Source: Nemania diffusa (lineage: Eukaryota > Ascomycota > Sordariomycetes > Xylariales > Xylariaceae). Taken from it: a DNA stretch of 64,000 nucleotides. A program made the position numbers and the translations under genes. The notes beneath the pieces were generated by a model. It was given only the letters and a program-made list of their open reading frames with translations, did no database searches and was not told the DNA's origin. How positions within the stretch are numbered: the first letter of the stretch is position 1; every line of letters starts with the position of its first letter. Positions 15,380 through 28,343 of this stretch are shown piece by piece. The DNA lies in the NCBI GenBank assembly GCA_038501195.1, contig JBBPUQ010000002.1, positions 3,472,001-3,536,000 on the forward strand, read 5' to 3'.

Positions 15380-18300
15380 CACTACTTCCAATTCATCGCC
15401 TCTCTCCTCCTTGACTCTACAGCAGTGGTTGCTGCTGGCTATAACCCATCCACCTGACGACAAGTCATGCCCCAAGGCACTATCATGTTAACTACCAAAA
15501 TGCCGAACCGATGTCTAAATTCTTGGCTATTTGAAATACCTATAGTCTCTAATACTCACCTACGTCCACGCCCTAGCATCCTAACAAATCCGGGTTGAAT
15601 CTTCAATCAGTTTATATCATCCCTATAATCCCACCTAGCCGCAAAATCTCGGCTGTAATGCTAGCATGGGTCTTGTGTATTTATATCATTGTACGTTTAG
15701 GGGGTGGTGTAGTACGGCGAAAGCCATTATGATAAGCATTTACATCTTTCAACTGCATAATTACCAAGCTATCAAATAATTTGCATACAATATACTACAT
15801 TTTATCTACAACCTATCGTGTAGTTGTTTATATACCTGACCTCTTGCGGTTGCCCGCTTTGTACTCTCAGTACTAACGCGAAAGGGAGGCAAGGGGCAAA
15901 ACGCAACCAACTTTCCTAAGTAGACAATTAAGATATCTACGTAAATATCTCTGCCTGCCTATAGACTCACTTATACAAGATTCTAGAGTGTGCACTCTTC
16001 TCCATCATCGACCCGGTCATTCATGCCTACTCATGACAAGAGATATTCGTCTACAGACACCTCGATGAGAATGGTGCTATCCGATTACGTAGGACCTAGG
16101 CACTTAAGTACAATAGTTGATGCCTCTCCAGCCCCTGCTACGCCATCACTTCAATCTTTCACGCTTAGACTTCCTTCATATTATCCATGACACTTCCGAA
16201 TCGCTTATTCCCGAATTACGGCGCCGGTTTTCGTGCCGCAGATGGCTTACCACAAACTCGAACGTATCATAGTAACCCTGAGCACGCGGGCCATATATAC
16301 CGGCGCGGTATTACATGGTAAATGCATGCTAGAGTGGCATGTGCCAAGGCGCACTCTACTGACTAATAGGCAGCAGCTACAGGCCGTGGCCGCGAGAAAC
16401 AGATGCGTAAATCAATGACGGCACCGTGCTCTAGGTTAACTAATAGGTATGACCTTGGAGATGAATTTCGGCATGGCCGTCTGGGTCGTGTTTTCCGCTC
16501 CATATTTCCACCTCCTTCCTCCCTTGTTAGGGATAGAAGTGTTTGGGGATATCGCGCAGCTCGCTCAGATGGATTTTGTTGTTGTTACGGTCTATGGATC
16601 TTGTAACGTATTTCTTGCTCGTATAGGGGTAGGAAAATGTCATTAGGGTGAAAACTCGCTACGTAGGTAGTCAAGGATGGAAATGTCCACAGACCCTTTG
16701 AAGATAATATGAGTGTGTTGAGCTTGCGTGAAAGACAAAAAAGCTACTCTGTTGCATGCGATACTCGTCCCTTTACTTAAAACCCCCAAATCCAGGCCAT
16801 GTGACTAAAGCCGACTCATCTGCAAGAAAATAAGTAAAATGGTAACTGAGGACTCCATGATGGGTGTTTTTACGGCCGTTGAGTAAGTGCAGATCTTGGC
16901 TTGTTTTCGGACATGCCGCATCGACGTACGCTCGGTGATGATGAGAGAACCAGCATGCGCAAGACGGCGTGATTCCACATCTGATATCCCCATAAAAGCA
17001 TCAACATCTCATGATGAAATTGATCAACATCGTACATAGTTTCAACTTGAGACTCCAGTTAGTCACATTTTCTAGAAGACCAGAGCACGTGGCAGTGATA
17101 GTAGGTATAGTTCAGCAGACTCACTTGAGTATCACTATATTCTTCAATTTAGGCAGTGCCGCATGCTAAGTCATGATATGATGCTACCATGCCATGCACA
17201 CAAGGCCGGGTACCCCAACCTACTGACTCCAAGTGGCAAGATTCCGAGATCTCATACCACGAGCCGGAGAAACATTTAGATAGAGGTTACCTTGTAAGTT
17301 TGTAACACGTAAGTTCTTTCGGGGTCCCTCTTGATCTCTACCATCTACGCTCATCATATCTGCTCACGCCTAGATACAGGGCGGTAGTTAAATGATCATC
17401 TTGCCTCTCCCTCCGGGATATCACGTCAGAGGTTGAGACAATGCTTCGCTAATGAGGTGCATTACCGTGAACAAGACAATCCGATGTATGGTATCAGCAT
17501 CGAGACCATCGTCAGGTTTCGTAGCAGCGCTAGGTCAGATGTTCGCGTTGTGTCTAATTAACGATAGACGTAAAATAGTACTACGTACGCGATGAGAGTC
17601 TTCGAAAGGGCAGTGAGGTTCGACCAGTACACAGACAGCACCGCGAAGGCCAGTTTCTTGCTAAGACCATGTATCCGCCGACCGGCTTGAGATTCATGCA
17701 ACAGTGCCAACGATGTCTTCGATGCTACTAAGTAAGTCATCCAGCGTCCGACTGCACTGTTTTAAACCCAACTCTAGCTACACCAGAGTTCTTGGCCCGG
17801 CATACGTTAGTTTCACGACTTACAGTTAGGAAGGTAAAAGCACCGAGTTTACCACTTTCCCTATGTTTGCTGGAGCTGGCGGAGTCTCGGTATTGGTCTC
17901 GAGTAGTTAACTATACTAGACTAGCACTTATGTAAATCGCGACCTCTTTTTAGAAAGTCCTTGCATAATAAGACATTACCTATTCTCCTTTATCCCCATA
18001 AATAACATAATCATGAACGAGCCGCATGATCGGGACCACAGAATTTGGCCGAGTAAGAGCTGAACGAGGTCGATCATCTGCTTTCCCCGCGAGTGGCTCC
18101 TTTTAATCTAATTACTCGCATGACGGGCTCAGTCGATATTAGTTGCCATATTTAGTTGGTTTCAGCCGATTAGCGGGAGATCCTACAATGGCCAGATAGA
18201 TTTAGTCAGGCACAAGATGATAGAGCAGAATGCATTGTCGATCCTATCAGAAACGGAAAAGGTCGTCGATCTCGGTCTATTAACAGAGCTACCATATTAT

Positions 18301-20565
18301 ACTACTCTGTGCCGGAGGAGCGATGCAGAAGTACCTACATAAAAGAGAAGCGGCGCGTTGCATTAGGATTGGATATCATGCTTCGCGATCACCATCACGA
18401 TTGCAGGTGCAGATTAGGCATGATACTGCGTAGAAGGAATCAGCAGTTGTAATAGAGCACCAATCGAGTATCTACAGAGTAGACAACGACGCCTCTGGGC
18501 TGCTTAATTACCTAATCTACTATCTACCTATACTTGATGAGGACTAAAATTAGATTCAGTAGGAAGAGGCTATGGAATAGGACCGCAGTTCGATATTGAG
18601 ATAGCATTGCATACCTACCTAACCTCATGTAGGTAGTGAGTCGAGCGTATTCGGTACCTGTATCTATGCGCAGGTTAAAAAAAGCATTTGCGTCCCGTTT
18701 TTCGCGCTTAGGTTGTTTGTCCTCGCTTCCGAGGCTTTTAATTCTTCAAGTTAACTGTTTCTAGGTAAGTTCACTACTTGATCAAATAGAGCAGGAGACC
18801 CGTTTTATGAGTGTTTCAAGGCCTAAGACCAAGCGAGGTCCTACACAGGTACCAGAGCTGCTCAGCCAATCGCCACAATCCCTCAGGGGGCTGCTGTGGT
18901 AGTGTAGCGCGTAACCTGGGCCTGTACAGATTCCGGAATAGGTACCTGACCATGCCCCGGTTACTGGTAGGAGGGAGCCATTTAACGCCACTACCGAAAC
19001 ATAGCGCCAATCAGCAGAGGCTGCTAGCAGTCATTAGCGCCTTTCACGCAAGACTGGCAGCTGGATTAATGTGGTGGGGCCGTTCCGGTGCCAAGCTGAG
19101 GCGCCTCGAATCCCAGCTTCCAAGCACTGCATGCCATTGATTGGCCAAGGATGACGGGGAGATCGTAGATCCCATCTCAACCACCAACAACAACAAACAC
19201 TCCTTTTGCGTGAGTGCTTGATCACCCATTGATCTCAGAGCCACTCAATCGTCTAGCTCAATGGTTTTTTCTTACTTTGCTGCGCGGCCAGTCACTAGCC
19301 ACATCGTAGTATGGAGGACGCTACCTGGCACAGTACAGAATATACTTACCTACCTACATATATGTAAGTACCTTAGCAGGTAATGCAAGGGGGCGGTACA
19401 GAATACTATAGCTGGCTCTCCTTCGCGTGTGTACGCTATCCATCTCTAAGTAGGTACTTGTGGTGCGAAGTAACCTTAAAAGACGGGCGGCGAAAGGCAA
19501 GGGTTCTTTAGTATGCGTACCTTGTGATTAGGTGGATTGTCAAGGACTAAGACAAGGGAAACACTACAGTAGGTACTCAACCACCCATCAGATGGGAATG
19601 GATCACTTGAACTGGCGGCGGTGCTTGTAACTGACCACCCTTTCGGGCCGCCCTGGCCACGGCTCCGTGTCACTGCCGGGACCATTACGCATACGCTCCA
19701 TCATCCTCTCTAATATACAAGTAGTGCCATGGATTTCCTGACTTGACATTCCAAATGTGCACCTGCCTCTTTCTATTATAGTCCTGGTGACACTGGCAAG
19801 CTAGACCTTCCTCTCTTTCTCTCTCTCTCTTTCTCTTACCAACCTTCATTTGGCACTTAGTATATTACCTATGTACATATAAAGCCATCTACAGCTGCTG
19901 CTTCTCAACCCCAACTTCGCTTACGGCACCTTAGATGTCCTTCAACCCATTAGGTTCATAACCAAGAATCCCTATCCTCGCCGCGTTATCCGTTTGTCTG
20001 TCGCTCCTTACTGACATTATCACAACGCAACATACACATACCGATCCAGGTATCTACCGACCTACATACATACATAAAGTACACATAAAGTACACAGGAA
20101 CATACACTTGGCTCTATATTTGCCAGCCTAGATACTTTGTCGGTGTCCAGTCTTTGCAAGTCCTTTGTCGACTACACACCCTCCTTTGCCAATCTGTTTG
20201 TTGTTGTCGAAGACAAACAATCTTGGAATAGAACAACGCGAGTCCACGTGGACCACGGCCACTTCTTTTATACACACGATTCACGCAGGACGTTGAAACT
20301 TGAAGGACATCCCAACCACGTACACCTCGGACGGACTTGGCGATTTCCTTTTTTTTTTCTTGACCATATTCACTACCTTCCTTTTTACCATACTTTCTCC
20401 TTGCCAGGCGCAAGTCCTCTATTATTATTCCATTCTGATACAGCACGACTCAAGCACGCACCTGGGTACTTTTCTTGACTGCCCTGCCTGCCTTTTTGTA
20501 TATCCCTGCATTTCCACGCGCCGATTTCAGCGCAAACCACCAGACTTGATACCCAACTTGGAAAT
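15380..20565. other. Long intergenic region, no gene recognised
   Basis: About 5.2 kb, AT-leaning, with scattered TAGGTA/TACCTA words (e.g. 18610-18640, 19340-19360). Open frames reach only about 110 codons (e.g. 18811-19140) and overlap on both strands without recognisable motifs. The last 700 bp, with a CT tract and several short upstream frames, probably contain the promoter and 5' leader of the glucanase gene. Confidence 0.6.
19806..19837 (+). promoter_or_regulatory. CT-rich tract upstream of the GH16 gene
   Basis: A pyrimidine run of about 32 nt (ctctctttctctctctctct core) lies about 730 bp before the glucanase start codon. CT tracts are common in fungal core promoters near transcription starts. 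A role here is an inference from position alone. Confidence 0.4.
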
Positions 20566-21564
20566 ATGTCTTTCGCAAAGAGCCTCGCTCGCATAAGCGG
20601 CGTGCTATCTCTGGCAGTCGCTGTTCGGGGCCAAAGTTACAGCACAAATCAATCCACTTACATTATCCAAGACTCGTTCGATGCCAGTAACTTTTTCGAG
20701 AGCTTCGACTTCTTCAACGGCCCCGACCCAACTTCAGGCTTCGTCCAGTACGTTGATGCCGCAACCGCAAATTCGACTGGTCTAGCTGGATACGCCAATA
20801 ACGGCATCTACCTAGGGGTAGACTACCAGACGGCAAACCCTAGCGCAGGTCGCGCCTCTGTCCGGCTCAGCTCCAAAAATGCATATACTCATGGCCTCAT
20901 CATCGCTGATATCGCCCATCAGCCTGCTGCTGTCTGTGGTTCCTGGCCGGCTTTCTGGACGTTTGGCCCTTCGTGGCCTCATTCTGGGGAGATCGACATC
21001 ATAGAAGGAGTCAACCAGCAGACGAACTCTACTATCACCCTCCACACCGCCCCGGGCTGCTCATTCTCGCAAAACTCGTTTTCGTCTGCGGATTGCGGTT
21101 CACCCGGCGACGGTACGCAGGGATGCGGTGCCTCGACTCAGGACACGCAAAGCTTCGGCGCTGGGTTTAATGAGATCGGCGGCGGCGTTTACGCCTTACA
21201 GTGGACTTCCGATGCAATTAAGATTTTCTTCTTCCCGCGAACTTCGGTTCCTGCCGATATCGAAGCCGGTAGCCCCAACCCGAGCAACTGGGGCAAGCCC
21301 ACTGCCTCCTTCTCCGGCGGCAGCTGCAATATCGATGCCAACTTCATGAACCACAACATTGTTTTTGATACCACATTCTGCGGTCAGTGGGCCGGTAAGG
21401 TCTGGGACGCCGATCCCGTCTGCTCGGCCAAGGCAACCACATGCGAACAATACGTCGGAAGCAATCCTGCCGACTTCCAGAACTCTTACTGGCTCATCAA
21501 TTCCGTCAAAGTCTTCAGTGAGGCCGGCGCTAAGAGGGGCATTGCCAAGCGATTCGACGCATAG
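20566..21564 (+). CDS. Secreted GH16 endo-1,3(4)-beta-glucanase
   Basis: A single exon of 332 codons. The N-terminus (MSFAKSLARISGVLSLAVAV then RGQS) is a typical signal peptide with cleavage around residue 22. The GH16 catalytic signature GEIDIIEGV places the nucleophile and acid/base Glu at about E142 and E147, with D144 between them. It is preceded by the conserved SWPAFWTFGPSWP. Several Cys pairs (e.g. CGSPGDGTQGC) fit an extracellular enzyme. The length suits a lone catalytic domain with no binding module and no obvious GPI tail. Enzymes of this group cleave beta-1,3/1,4-glucans such as laminarin or lichenan, in the wall or in plant substrates. Exact specificity cannot be read from sequence. 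The 5' region contains several short open frames that may be upstream ORFs in the leader. Confidence 0.93.
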   Translation: MSFAKSLARISGVLSLAVAVRGQSYSTNQSTYIIQDSFDASNFFESFDFFNGPDPTSGFVQYVDAATANSTGLAGYANNGIYLGVDYQTANPSAGRASVRLSSKNAYTHGLIIADIAHQPAAVCGSWPAFWTFGPSWPHSGEIDIIEGVNQQTNSTITLHTAPGCSFSQNSFSSADCGSPGDGTQGCGASTQDTQSFGAGFNEIGGGVYALQWTSDAIKIFFFPRTSVPADIEAGSPNPSNWGKPTASFSGGSCNIDANFMNHNIVFDTTFCGQWAGKVWDADPVCSAKATTCEQYVGSNPADFQNSYWLINSVKVFSEAGAKRGIAKRFDA

Positions 21565-23058
21565 AGGCGGCGGCTGAGACGCAATCGAAATGAGCCGATT
21601 ACTTTCTTTTTGATTACAGCGCTTTGTTTTTACGAGGTAGAGAGACCGACATAGCGGATGAGGCGGCTTAGAAATCTTTACGCGGGCACGAATTAGCGGC
21701 GGCAACGCTTAGCCTACTCATACCTAGACACTTACGGGGGCATTAGGAAATGGCGTTGGGTTCTTGCTTTATTTTTTTTCCCCTTCTCATCTAACATCTT
21801 ACCCCAAGGGGAGGCCGTCTACACGTGACTTGGAAAATAACAATAGCCACCTCCAACTTTGGGGAGCGCGATGGATTAAGGCGCCTCTGGACAGACCCTT
21901 ACATATTCGATGTACATACTCTAGTTATTTTCGATTTTAGCTGTATATACTTCTTCATGCTATGCATCGTTCGCATATACCTCTTTCCTCTTTCCATAGA
22001 GAACGGTCTACAATAAATGTGATCTCCCTTATCGCCAATTTCAACCAGTCAGCATTAGGTACGACTCAGCGTAGAAAGTGGACTATATCAGCTCTTGTGT
22101 TCTTATCTAGGTACTTTGACAAGGCCACCTACAGCTCTATCTTAATTACAAGCTCGACTGAGTGCGCAGCATAGATAAGGTGAGCTATCGCCTCCCTTAG
22201 CATGACGTATCAACCAACAACAATAATATTGTCAGTTTGAAACCATCACGATCTAATCTTGACCCAGTATCTAGTAGTTGTCGGAATATCCTACTTGAAA
22301 GAAATAACCCTACGCTGAGTGTACTAGAGGATGATAACGTTCCTCAATATTGTTATGTAGGTGCAGTTGTACAATCCGCTGTGCATCAAGACAGTCACTT
22401 AACAATGATGTAAGAAGATGCTTCTTGATGCGACAGGAATATTTTACAACCCAGAGATCAAGGTTGCGACTCTGAAATCGGAAGCGCGTGAGAGACAAGC
22501 GGTGAGCAGATGTTCCAGAAGCAACGGGTATTTTTATATGTATTCTGCTATCTATGCTGGGTGATAGATACGTAAGGAGACATCTCGATAGGAATAGGGC
22601 GGTCTCCTCCCACACAAACCGAGGAAAACATCAGAAACACAAGATCACCGCCTTTCCGAGCATATGAAAGAATGTCTAAGCGGTAAGATGGCTAGATATA
22701 ATACGCATTGTTCAAACGGCCCAATTCTTCAGGTCTATCTCAAAGGGACAACTGAGACGTCAATGCGGCGGCTTCTCTCAGCCCTGCGCAGCCAGCCGAA
22801 AAAGCGGTAGAATGTGTCTAAGGTTACTCGCTTCACCGGATATCCTTTTTGTATTGACGATGACAGTCCGCATCATGGGGTCTTACATCTACAGCTACCG
22901 CGCGCCATGCGACCATATAAGACTAGCAGAAGTCCCGTGTTTAGATGCCAGTATCCCGCAGCCCGATAACACATCTCATTCAATAGACGCGCAGACGACG
23001 TATTGACCGACGACCAGCATACGCTCATCTTGTCGACACATCAGCCTCAAATACAGTA
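21565..23058. other. Intergenic, no gene recognised
   Basis: About 1.5 kb between two plus-strand genes. The longest open frames (about 100 codons, 22310-22615 on the minus strand) show no protein-like pattern. Confidence 0.6.
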
Positions 23059-24213
23059 ATGTGCCTCCTGCTCGACGTTATGTGTCCCAAGACTAAGTCC
23101 AAGTCCAAAAGCAGCGCTAAGAAGACGCCCAAGGAGAAGTGTGAAAAGTGCAGGGCGCGCAAAATCGCTAGAGAGGAGATTATCGAGATGTACATGCCAC
23201 CTATGCCTATGCCGCCCATTCCCATGCCCATGATGAATCAGAACCAGCTCGGGCATAATTTCCTCCACGCTTGCGGCTACGGAGACTGGTCCAACTGGGA
23301 AGATAAGTACCCAGCAATTATATCGAACAAACAATGGAAAGATCATATGAAGACGGCCCAGAATGCGTGCGACTCAGCGCAAGAGAACGGTAAAAAGATC
23401 GGCGACGTGCAGAGCGCCATCACGAACGAGATCAAAGAGGCGCACAAGGCTATCAAGGAAACCCACGCTAGTGTCAACAATACCGACATTCACATCCAGG
23501 ATACGCGAACTGCCATCGATATGGCACACGCCAGCATCCGAAGCAACATCCAGAAGACGCAGGACGTCATACACGACAAGCATGCGGAGCAGATGAGCAA
23601 GCAGGAGGAGTGCGCGGCCGACGTTGCTAGAGTCCGGCAGCTGCTCGAAGAGGAGGCCAAGAAGCGCGAGGACGCGCGCCTGGTGCAAGAGATGGTGCAG
23701 TACGCGCAGAGCCAGGGCCTTCTCCAGACGCAGCAGGACCGGGATCGCGACCGCCACCGCCACAGCAGCCGGTCCTCGCGCAGCAGCAGCCCCACGACGT
23801 CCTCCTCTTTCTCCACGTCGTCGTCGTCGTCCAGAACGTGCGAGCACGGGCGACGCGCGCGCGCCGAGGAAGAGCAGAAACACCAGCAAGAGGCGGAGCG
23901 ACGCCGGCAGTGGGAGCGCAAGCTAGAGGAGCAGCACCACGTGAAGTACTCGGAGGCGATGCGCGGGATCGCGGACACGCGGCAGCGGCTGCAGGAGGAG
24001 CAGGAGCGCTGGTCGCGGGCCGAGGGCGAGCTCGAATTCCTCCGGCGCAGGGACTCGTACTTCCACAACCCGCGGTTACAGGGCCCGTTCTATGACGACG
24101 CGGTCGAGCCGCCGCCATATCCCTACGTCGACTTTGCCATTGGCCACAGAGGCGTCCGGGGGCCGCGTCGAGCGCCGCATAGGTGTGGGAACGGGAGAGT
24201 ATGGGATTGCTAG
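23059..24213 (+). CDS. Hypothetical coiled-coil protein with N-terminal CxxC and basic patch
   Basis: A single exon of 384 codons; a second in-frame ATG at 23080 (MCPKTKSKSKSSAKK) is an equally possible start. I do not recognise the family. The N-terminus is Lys/Ser-rich with EKCEKCRARK, followed by a Met/Pro run (MPPMPMPPIPMPM) and a short aromatic segment (CGYGDWSNWEDKYP). A long amphipathic helical region, about residues 95-215, is rich in Ala/His/Lys/Asp (KEAHKAIKETHASVNN, DTRTAIDMAHASI). After it come an Arg/His/Ser linker, a Glu/Gln/Arg helix (about 265-340) and a Pro/Tyr-rich tail. The 3' half is much richer in G+C than the surroundings, so every frame stays open there. Residue patterning and frame-consistent helical periodicity favour this frame as coding. 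Confidence 0.65.
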   Translation: MCLLLDVMCPKTKSKSKSSAKKTPKEKCEKCRARKIAREEIIEMYMPPMPMPPIPMPMMNQNQLGHNFLHACGYGDWSNWEDKYPAIISNKQWKDHMKTAQNACDSAQENGKKIGDVQSAITNEIKEAHKAIKETHASVNNTDIHIQDTRTAIDMAHASIRSNIQKTQDVIHDKHAEQMSKQEECAADVARVRQLLEEEAKKREDARLVQEMVQYAQSQGLLQTQQDRDRDRHRHSSRSSRSSSPTTSSSFSTSSSSSRTCEHGRRARAEEEQKHQQEAERRRQWERKLEEQHHVKYSEAMRGIADTRQRLQEEQERWSRAEGELEFLRRRDSYFHNPRLQGPFYDDAVEPPPYPYVDFAIGHRGVRGPRRAPHRCGNGRVWDC

Positions 24214-26093
24214 ATGCCTACCTGGCTAGTCAACGAAGGATGGCAATGATGTGTCTGCCCGCCGGCTCAACTAGTGTACTAGTGTACAGGGGGCATCATG
24301 AGCTGTTTCCCTTGCAGGCTAGGTCAGGCCTCCCAAAGCGCAAAGCCTGGGTACGGGCTTTTTAGTGCTACCTACAAGTACAGTCGTCGGAAATGAGGAG
24401 TATTTGTACGATAGCGGTGATGGTGATGGAGTGCTACCGTTTCTCTCACATGCTAGCCAGCAGGCTTGCGAGATCTGTATTTAGTAGCTTGTACGATATG
24501 AAGACGATGTTTCTTTTGTGTCATGGAATGATAGATCTCATTTTGTCTCCCTTTCTTCAGCCTCGAGATATCGGTCTACTAAATTGCCACAAGACATAGT
24601 ATTGCATGATGAACACATGAGTTAGGAGGGATAACTGATAGAGTGTTTGAGTTGTATTTTACTAATTTTCCTTATTCTCGTCTCGCAATACCTATTGTTA
24701 GCAGCAGTGTTGCCGGTCTGCGAGCGGCTTTGGTCCAAAGACTGAAGTACTGAAGTGTCATGAAAAAGGAGTTGTCATTAAATCGAAGGCTGCTGTTGTC
24801 TGCGAGTGGAGTGCGCTAGCGCTTGGTACGTGTTCAGTATCTGTGCCTGTGTGATTGTATGAGATCAACGTGGTACAAGATGGGGCGCCAGGTCATGATA
24901 GGAACAGGCAATGATAGATTTTTACAGGCCGATGATTGGCGAGAAATGAAAAATACTGGGCCAATCCCTTCAAGGCCTAAGCAAATCGACGGCAGCCCAC
25001 ATAGTCTGATGACGGCTCCGTATATATAAATGAATGTTTGTCTTTCTAAGAGCCTGCGTACCTGCATATGTACCGTAGGTATCTCCCTTTCAACTGGAAT
25101 ACACCATCCCTACCTTAAAAAGAAATAGCCTTTGTTGTAACTGCAATATAGACAAGTAACCTATGTACATACCTAGGTAAGTATACAATCATAGGGAAAC
25201 ACTTATATAAAGTACCGACATACAGAATAAGTACAGTGTTACCTTTTCTCCCCTATATGTAATTTAGCCTGTATGTACTTTAGGGACAACTACTTACGTG
25301 TAGGTATGTACCTAATAAGATACCTAGCAACCCAAAATGTTCCACATCTTAACCACTCCTAACTATAATTATCGGTGACAATGCGTCAACCAGATTTACA
25401 GCCCCTACCTACATACACATGCTAATACGTAGTATACATGTGCGCAGTAGGTATCTGTATGTAGCTACGTAGGCTGCTAGCCTGGCGGCCGGGTACATAA
25501 TGGTGGGGACAGAAATCTCAACAACCCCTGGTCAAAGCCTGATCGCTTACTTGGTCGCAACTTTAGTGGAAAGGCGTGGTCGATCCCACAAGCCCTTCAC
25601 AAAGCCCATCGGTCATCCAGCCAATAGATAACCCCCATGAATGGTAAACAGCACCAACGGCCCCAATGGCGTGGCCCCCCAGGGGTCTCGTCTTCTCTCG
25701 TCTCGTCTTCGAAGTTGACGCTAACCCGTCTTTGTCTGCTAAGGGAAAAGGGCTGTCGGTTCCAACTCACTTTTATTCTCATTTTCTCCTTTGGCCTCTC
25801 ACTCACTTCACCTCTTTCTACAAGTACGTACTTACAGAACACCACCAACGCTCTTTTCCCCTGCGACAGCTAGCACTTCCGAATTGCAAGTTCACATTCA
25901 TTTCTTGCTGGATCTTCTGTGCTGTTGCTGCCATTCTTTCCGGACCTTGTCTTACGATTCAGAACGACAACACGCACTGTTCTCCGTCACCTCGTTCCGT
26001 CAAGTAAATCGAACACAACCGAAACTCATAAACCACACCAAGTTCTCTCTCTTGAACTCGAGTGGAAAAAGCTACTACCTAGCGACCTCCAAG
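24214..26093. other. Intergenic and probable 5' leader of the GPI-protein gene
   Basis: About 1.9 kb. It holds TAGGTA/TACCTA words (25070-25480). A pyrimidine-rich segment from about 25700 to 26090 is probably the promoter and untranslated leader of the next gene. The in-frame upstream ATG at 25791 extends the GPI-protein frame by 101 codons but would bury the signal peptide. Confidence 0.5.
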
Positions 26094-26597
26094 ATGCACG
26101 CCTCCACGCTGGTTGTTTTGGCCGCGAGCGCCTTGTCCGCCGTTGCGCAGACCACGACTAGCACCATGTATCTGACCGCAACTGTTACTATTACGCAGTG
26201 CAATCCTACCAACACAGATTGCCCGCTGTATACACCTCCCCCCAGCACCTCTTCATCTACATCGACTCCTCCCCCGTCTTCGTATCCTGTGCTGTCGACC
26301 ACTTCTTCCTCTTCCTCGTCCTCATCCTCATCCTCTTCAAGCTATTCATACGCGGCCAATACGACGACATCAGTCTACTACCCCGTTGCAAACTCGACTG
26401 TATACAGTGGGTCGACTGGCTACCCAACTCTCTCGGTTTCTACCTCGTACCCTGCTGTGACAACAAGCCTAGGAGCTTCAAGCTCTTCTTCGTCTCCTGC
26501 TTCAACTACGGCCCCCACTGCTGGCGCCAACTCTCTTACAGCGCAATCTGGATTCCTCCTAGCTGTCATGGGCATCGGCGCAATGTTTCTAGCATAA
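26094..26597 (+). CDS. Small Ser/Thr-rich GPI-anchored cell-wall protein
   Basis: 167 codons, single exon. ATG 26094 is chosen because it immediately begins a signal peptide (MHASTLVVLAASALSAVAQ). The mature part starts TTTSTMYLTATVTITQC and holds one CNPTNTDC pair. It then becomes a Ser/Thr/Pro stalk with a poly-Ser run and Tyr-rich spacers, suited to dense O-mannosylation. The C-terminus (small residues GANS followed by SGFLLAVMGIGAMFLA) is a classical GPI-attachment signal. No enzymatic domain is present. This pattern is typical of structural or adhesin-like wall proteins of filamentous fungi. The specific role is unknown. Confidence 0.82.
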   Translation: MHASTLVVLAASALSAVAQTTTSTMYLTATVTITQCNPTNTDCPLYTPPPSTSSSTSTPPPSSYPVLSTTSSSSSSSSSSSSSYSYAANTTTSVYYPVANSTVYSGSTGYPTLSVSTSYPAVTTSLGASSSSSSPASTTAPTAGANSLTAQSGFLLAVMGIGAMFLA

Positions 26598-28343
26598 GCG
26601 CTACGTGAGAGACGCGGAGATTATTCCGTAAGAGAAACTACGACATGTTGTCAACCTATCTGTATATCGGGGGAGAGATTACAGACTTCAAATCCTATTT
26701 TCCCTTTCCTTCTATTCAATTCGTTGTCTTGATTCTTCGGGGAAGGACGTTTGCTGAATTTGAACGGCTTGGGGAGTTTTTTTATTGATACCACTACAAA
26801 TGGGATAGAATAAAAGGTACTTACTATGAGTACCGGGGCCTATTAAGCCATGACACATTTTCATATGTCTATTTTAGATATAATTTAGAACCTTAGCGTT
26901 CATTCTGTATCTAAAAAAAATATAAAGTTCAACGATTCGCATCGCAACATCTCACACGAAGTCCCTCACTCACTCAATTATAACCCAACATGTGCGTTAT
27001 CTATCTATCTACACCCCCGAAGCTTATTTTGGTCAGCAGAGAGCAACCATTCTTCTAGTAAGTTGCAATAAAGAATATATAGCATTCCGGTTTCAGCTAT
27101 CTGCTTCCCCAGATAGTTCATACTCGGCACGCCATCATTGCTTACGAGGCTAAGACCAAGCAGGAAACCATGGTATCAAACCCGGTTAAAAACATAGTCA
27201 AAAAGAGGAAGGAAGACTCATGTAGGCAAGCGATTAAGACCGGGGTCATATATTACCCGTCTGCATATGACGATAGCATGATGAGACGCTAAGCAGGATG
27301 TTGATACGAAGCTCACGCATTAGAGCCCTCTGCAACCCCGAGATTGTCAAATCCTGGAGACAGAGGATGAAATAGGCACGTGGGATATCAAGCCCCCGAT
27401 TGGCCCACCATCTTGGGCACCTTGACCGGTCTGGTCTGACCGGTGAGGGTCGAATAACACTTCGCGGCCGGTTCCGGACATCTCACTCTCTATTTATTCA
27501 CGGGCTCCCCGGCTACCCGTAGATAGTTACGATCACACTGAATTAACGGGATTCTTCGAACTGGAGTACTATTTTTCCGAATATCTATCTACACTACATA
27601 CTCTTTCGAGCACTAACACGTTACATATTATCGATGAAGCATCACTTCAAGAAAAGGGCACTGGTGCGATCAAAGCTAGAACACGATTGAGAGGGGACTT
27701 GCGAGTCTCGGGATTTATCAAAGGTTTATGATATAGTGTGAGTCTAAACGGGAAGATTTGGTGCATATGCTGTATGGCTCGCTCAAATAGGTGCGCGTGG
27801 TGGAGATAACAGTTGGGTTTCGGTAACGTACTTGGCTCCTTAGTCATCGCGAGAACTCACCCATCTCAAATAGACGAAGAACACACAACCCCCTTTCCAA
27901 TACTAATGCTGACTCGATACACATATATATAAGGAAATATATAAATTCCATGAATGGCAGTCTGAAAACCTATTACACCATCGCCAGACACCGACTATCC
28001 TTCAAGTTTGAAATGAGCTCTGACAAAAAAAAACCAGATTTAAACCCAAACCAACAGATCACCCTCAGTTCAAGCATCTCCAACTCCTAGGAAGGTGACA
28101 TCATGGCTCTTATTGACGGAAGGTTAATGTTCACCGTAATCAAAATTATGGACTTAGGTGATACATCTCTACCACTTCCTGCCTATATAAGACCCCAGAC
28201 ACCGCCGTTCTTCTGAAGGTTTATTGCACTAAGCTAGCACCTGAGGCAATATAACTTCGAGTCGCCGCATCCTCACTCGGCCGAAATATTTAAGCGTGGG
28301 AACCATAAAGCCCCACGACTTCATATTCAACGGGCCACCACTG

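Noticed and set aside
18811..19140. 109-codon plus-strand frame
   Set aside because: Overlaps equally open frames on the minus strand, no motif, no splice context; treated as chance.
23374..24118. Long minus-strand frames over the coiled-coil gene
   Set aside because: Stop-poor because of high G+C; Arg/Ala/Ser-biased with no domain. The plus-strand frame has regular helical patterning and is preferred.
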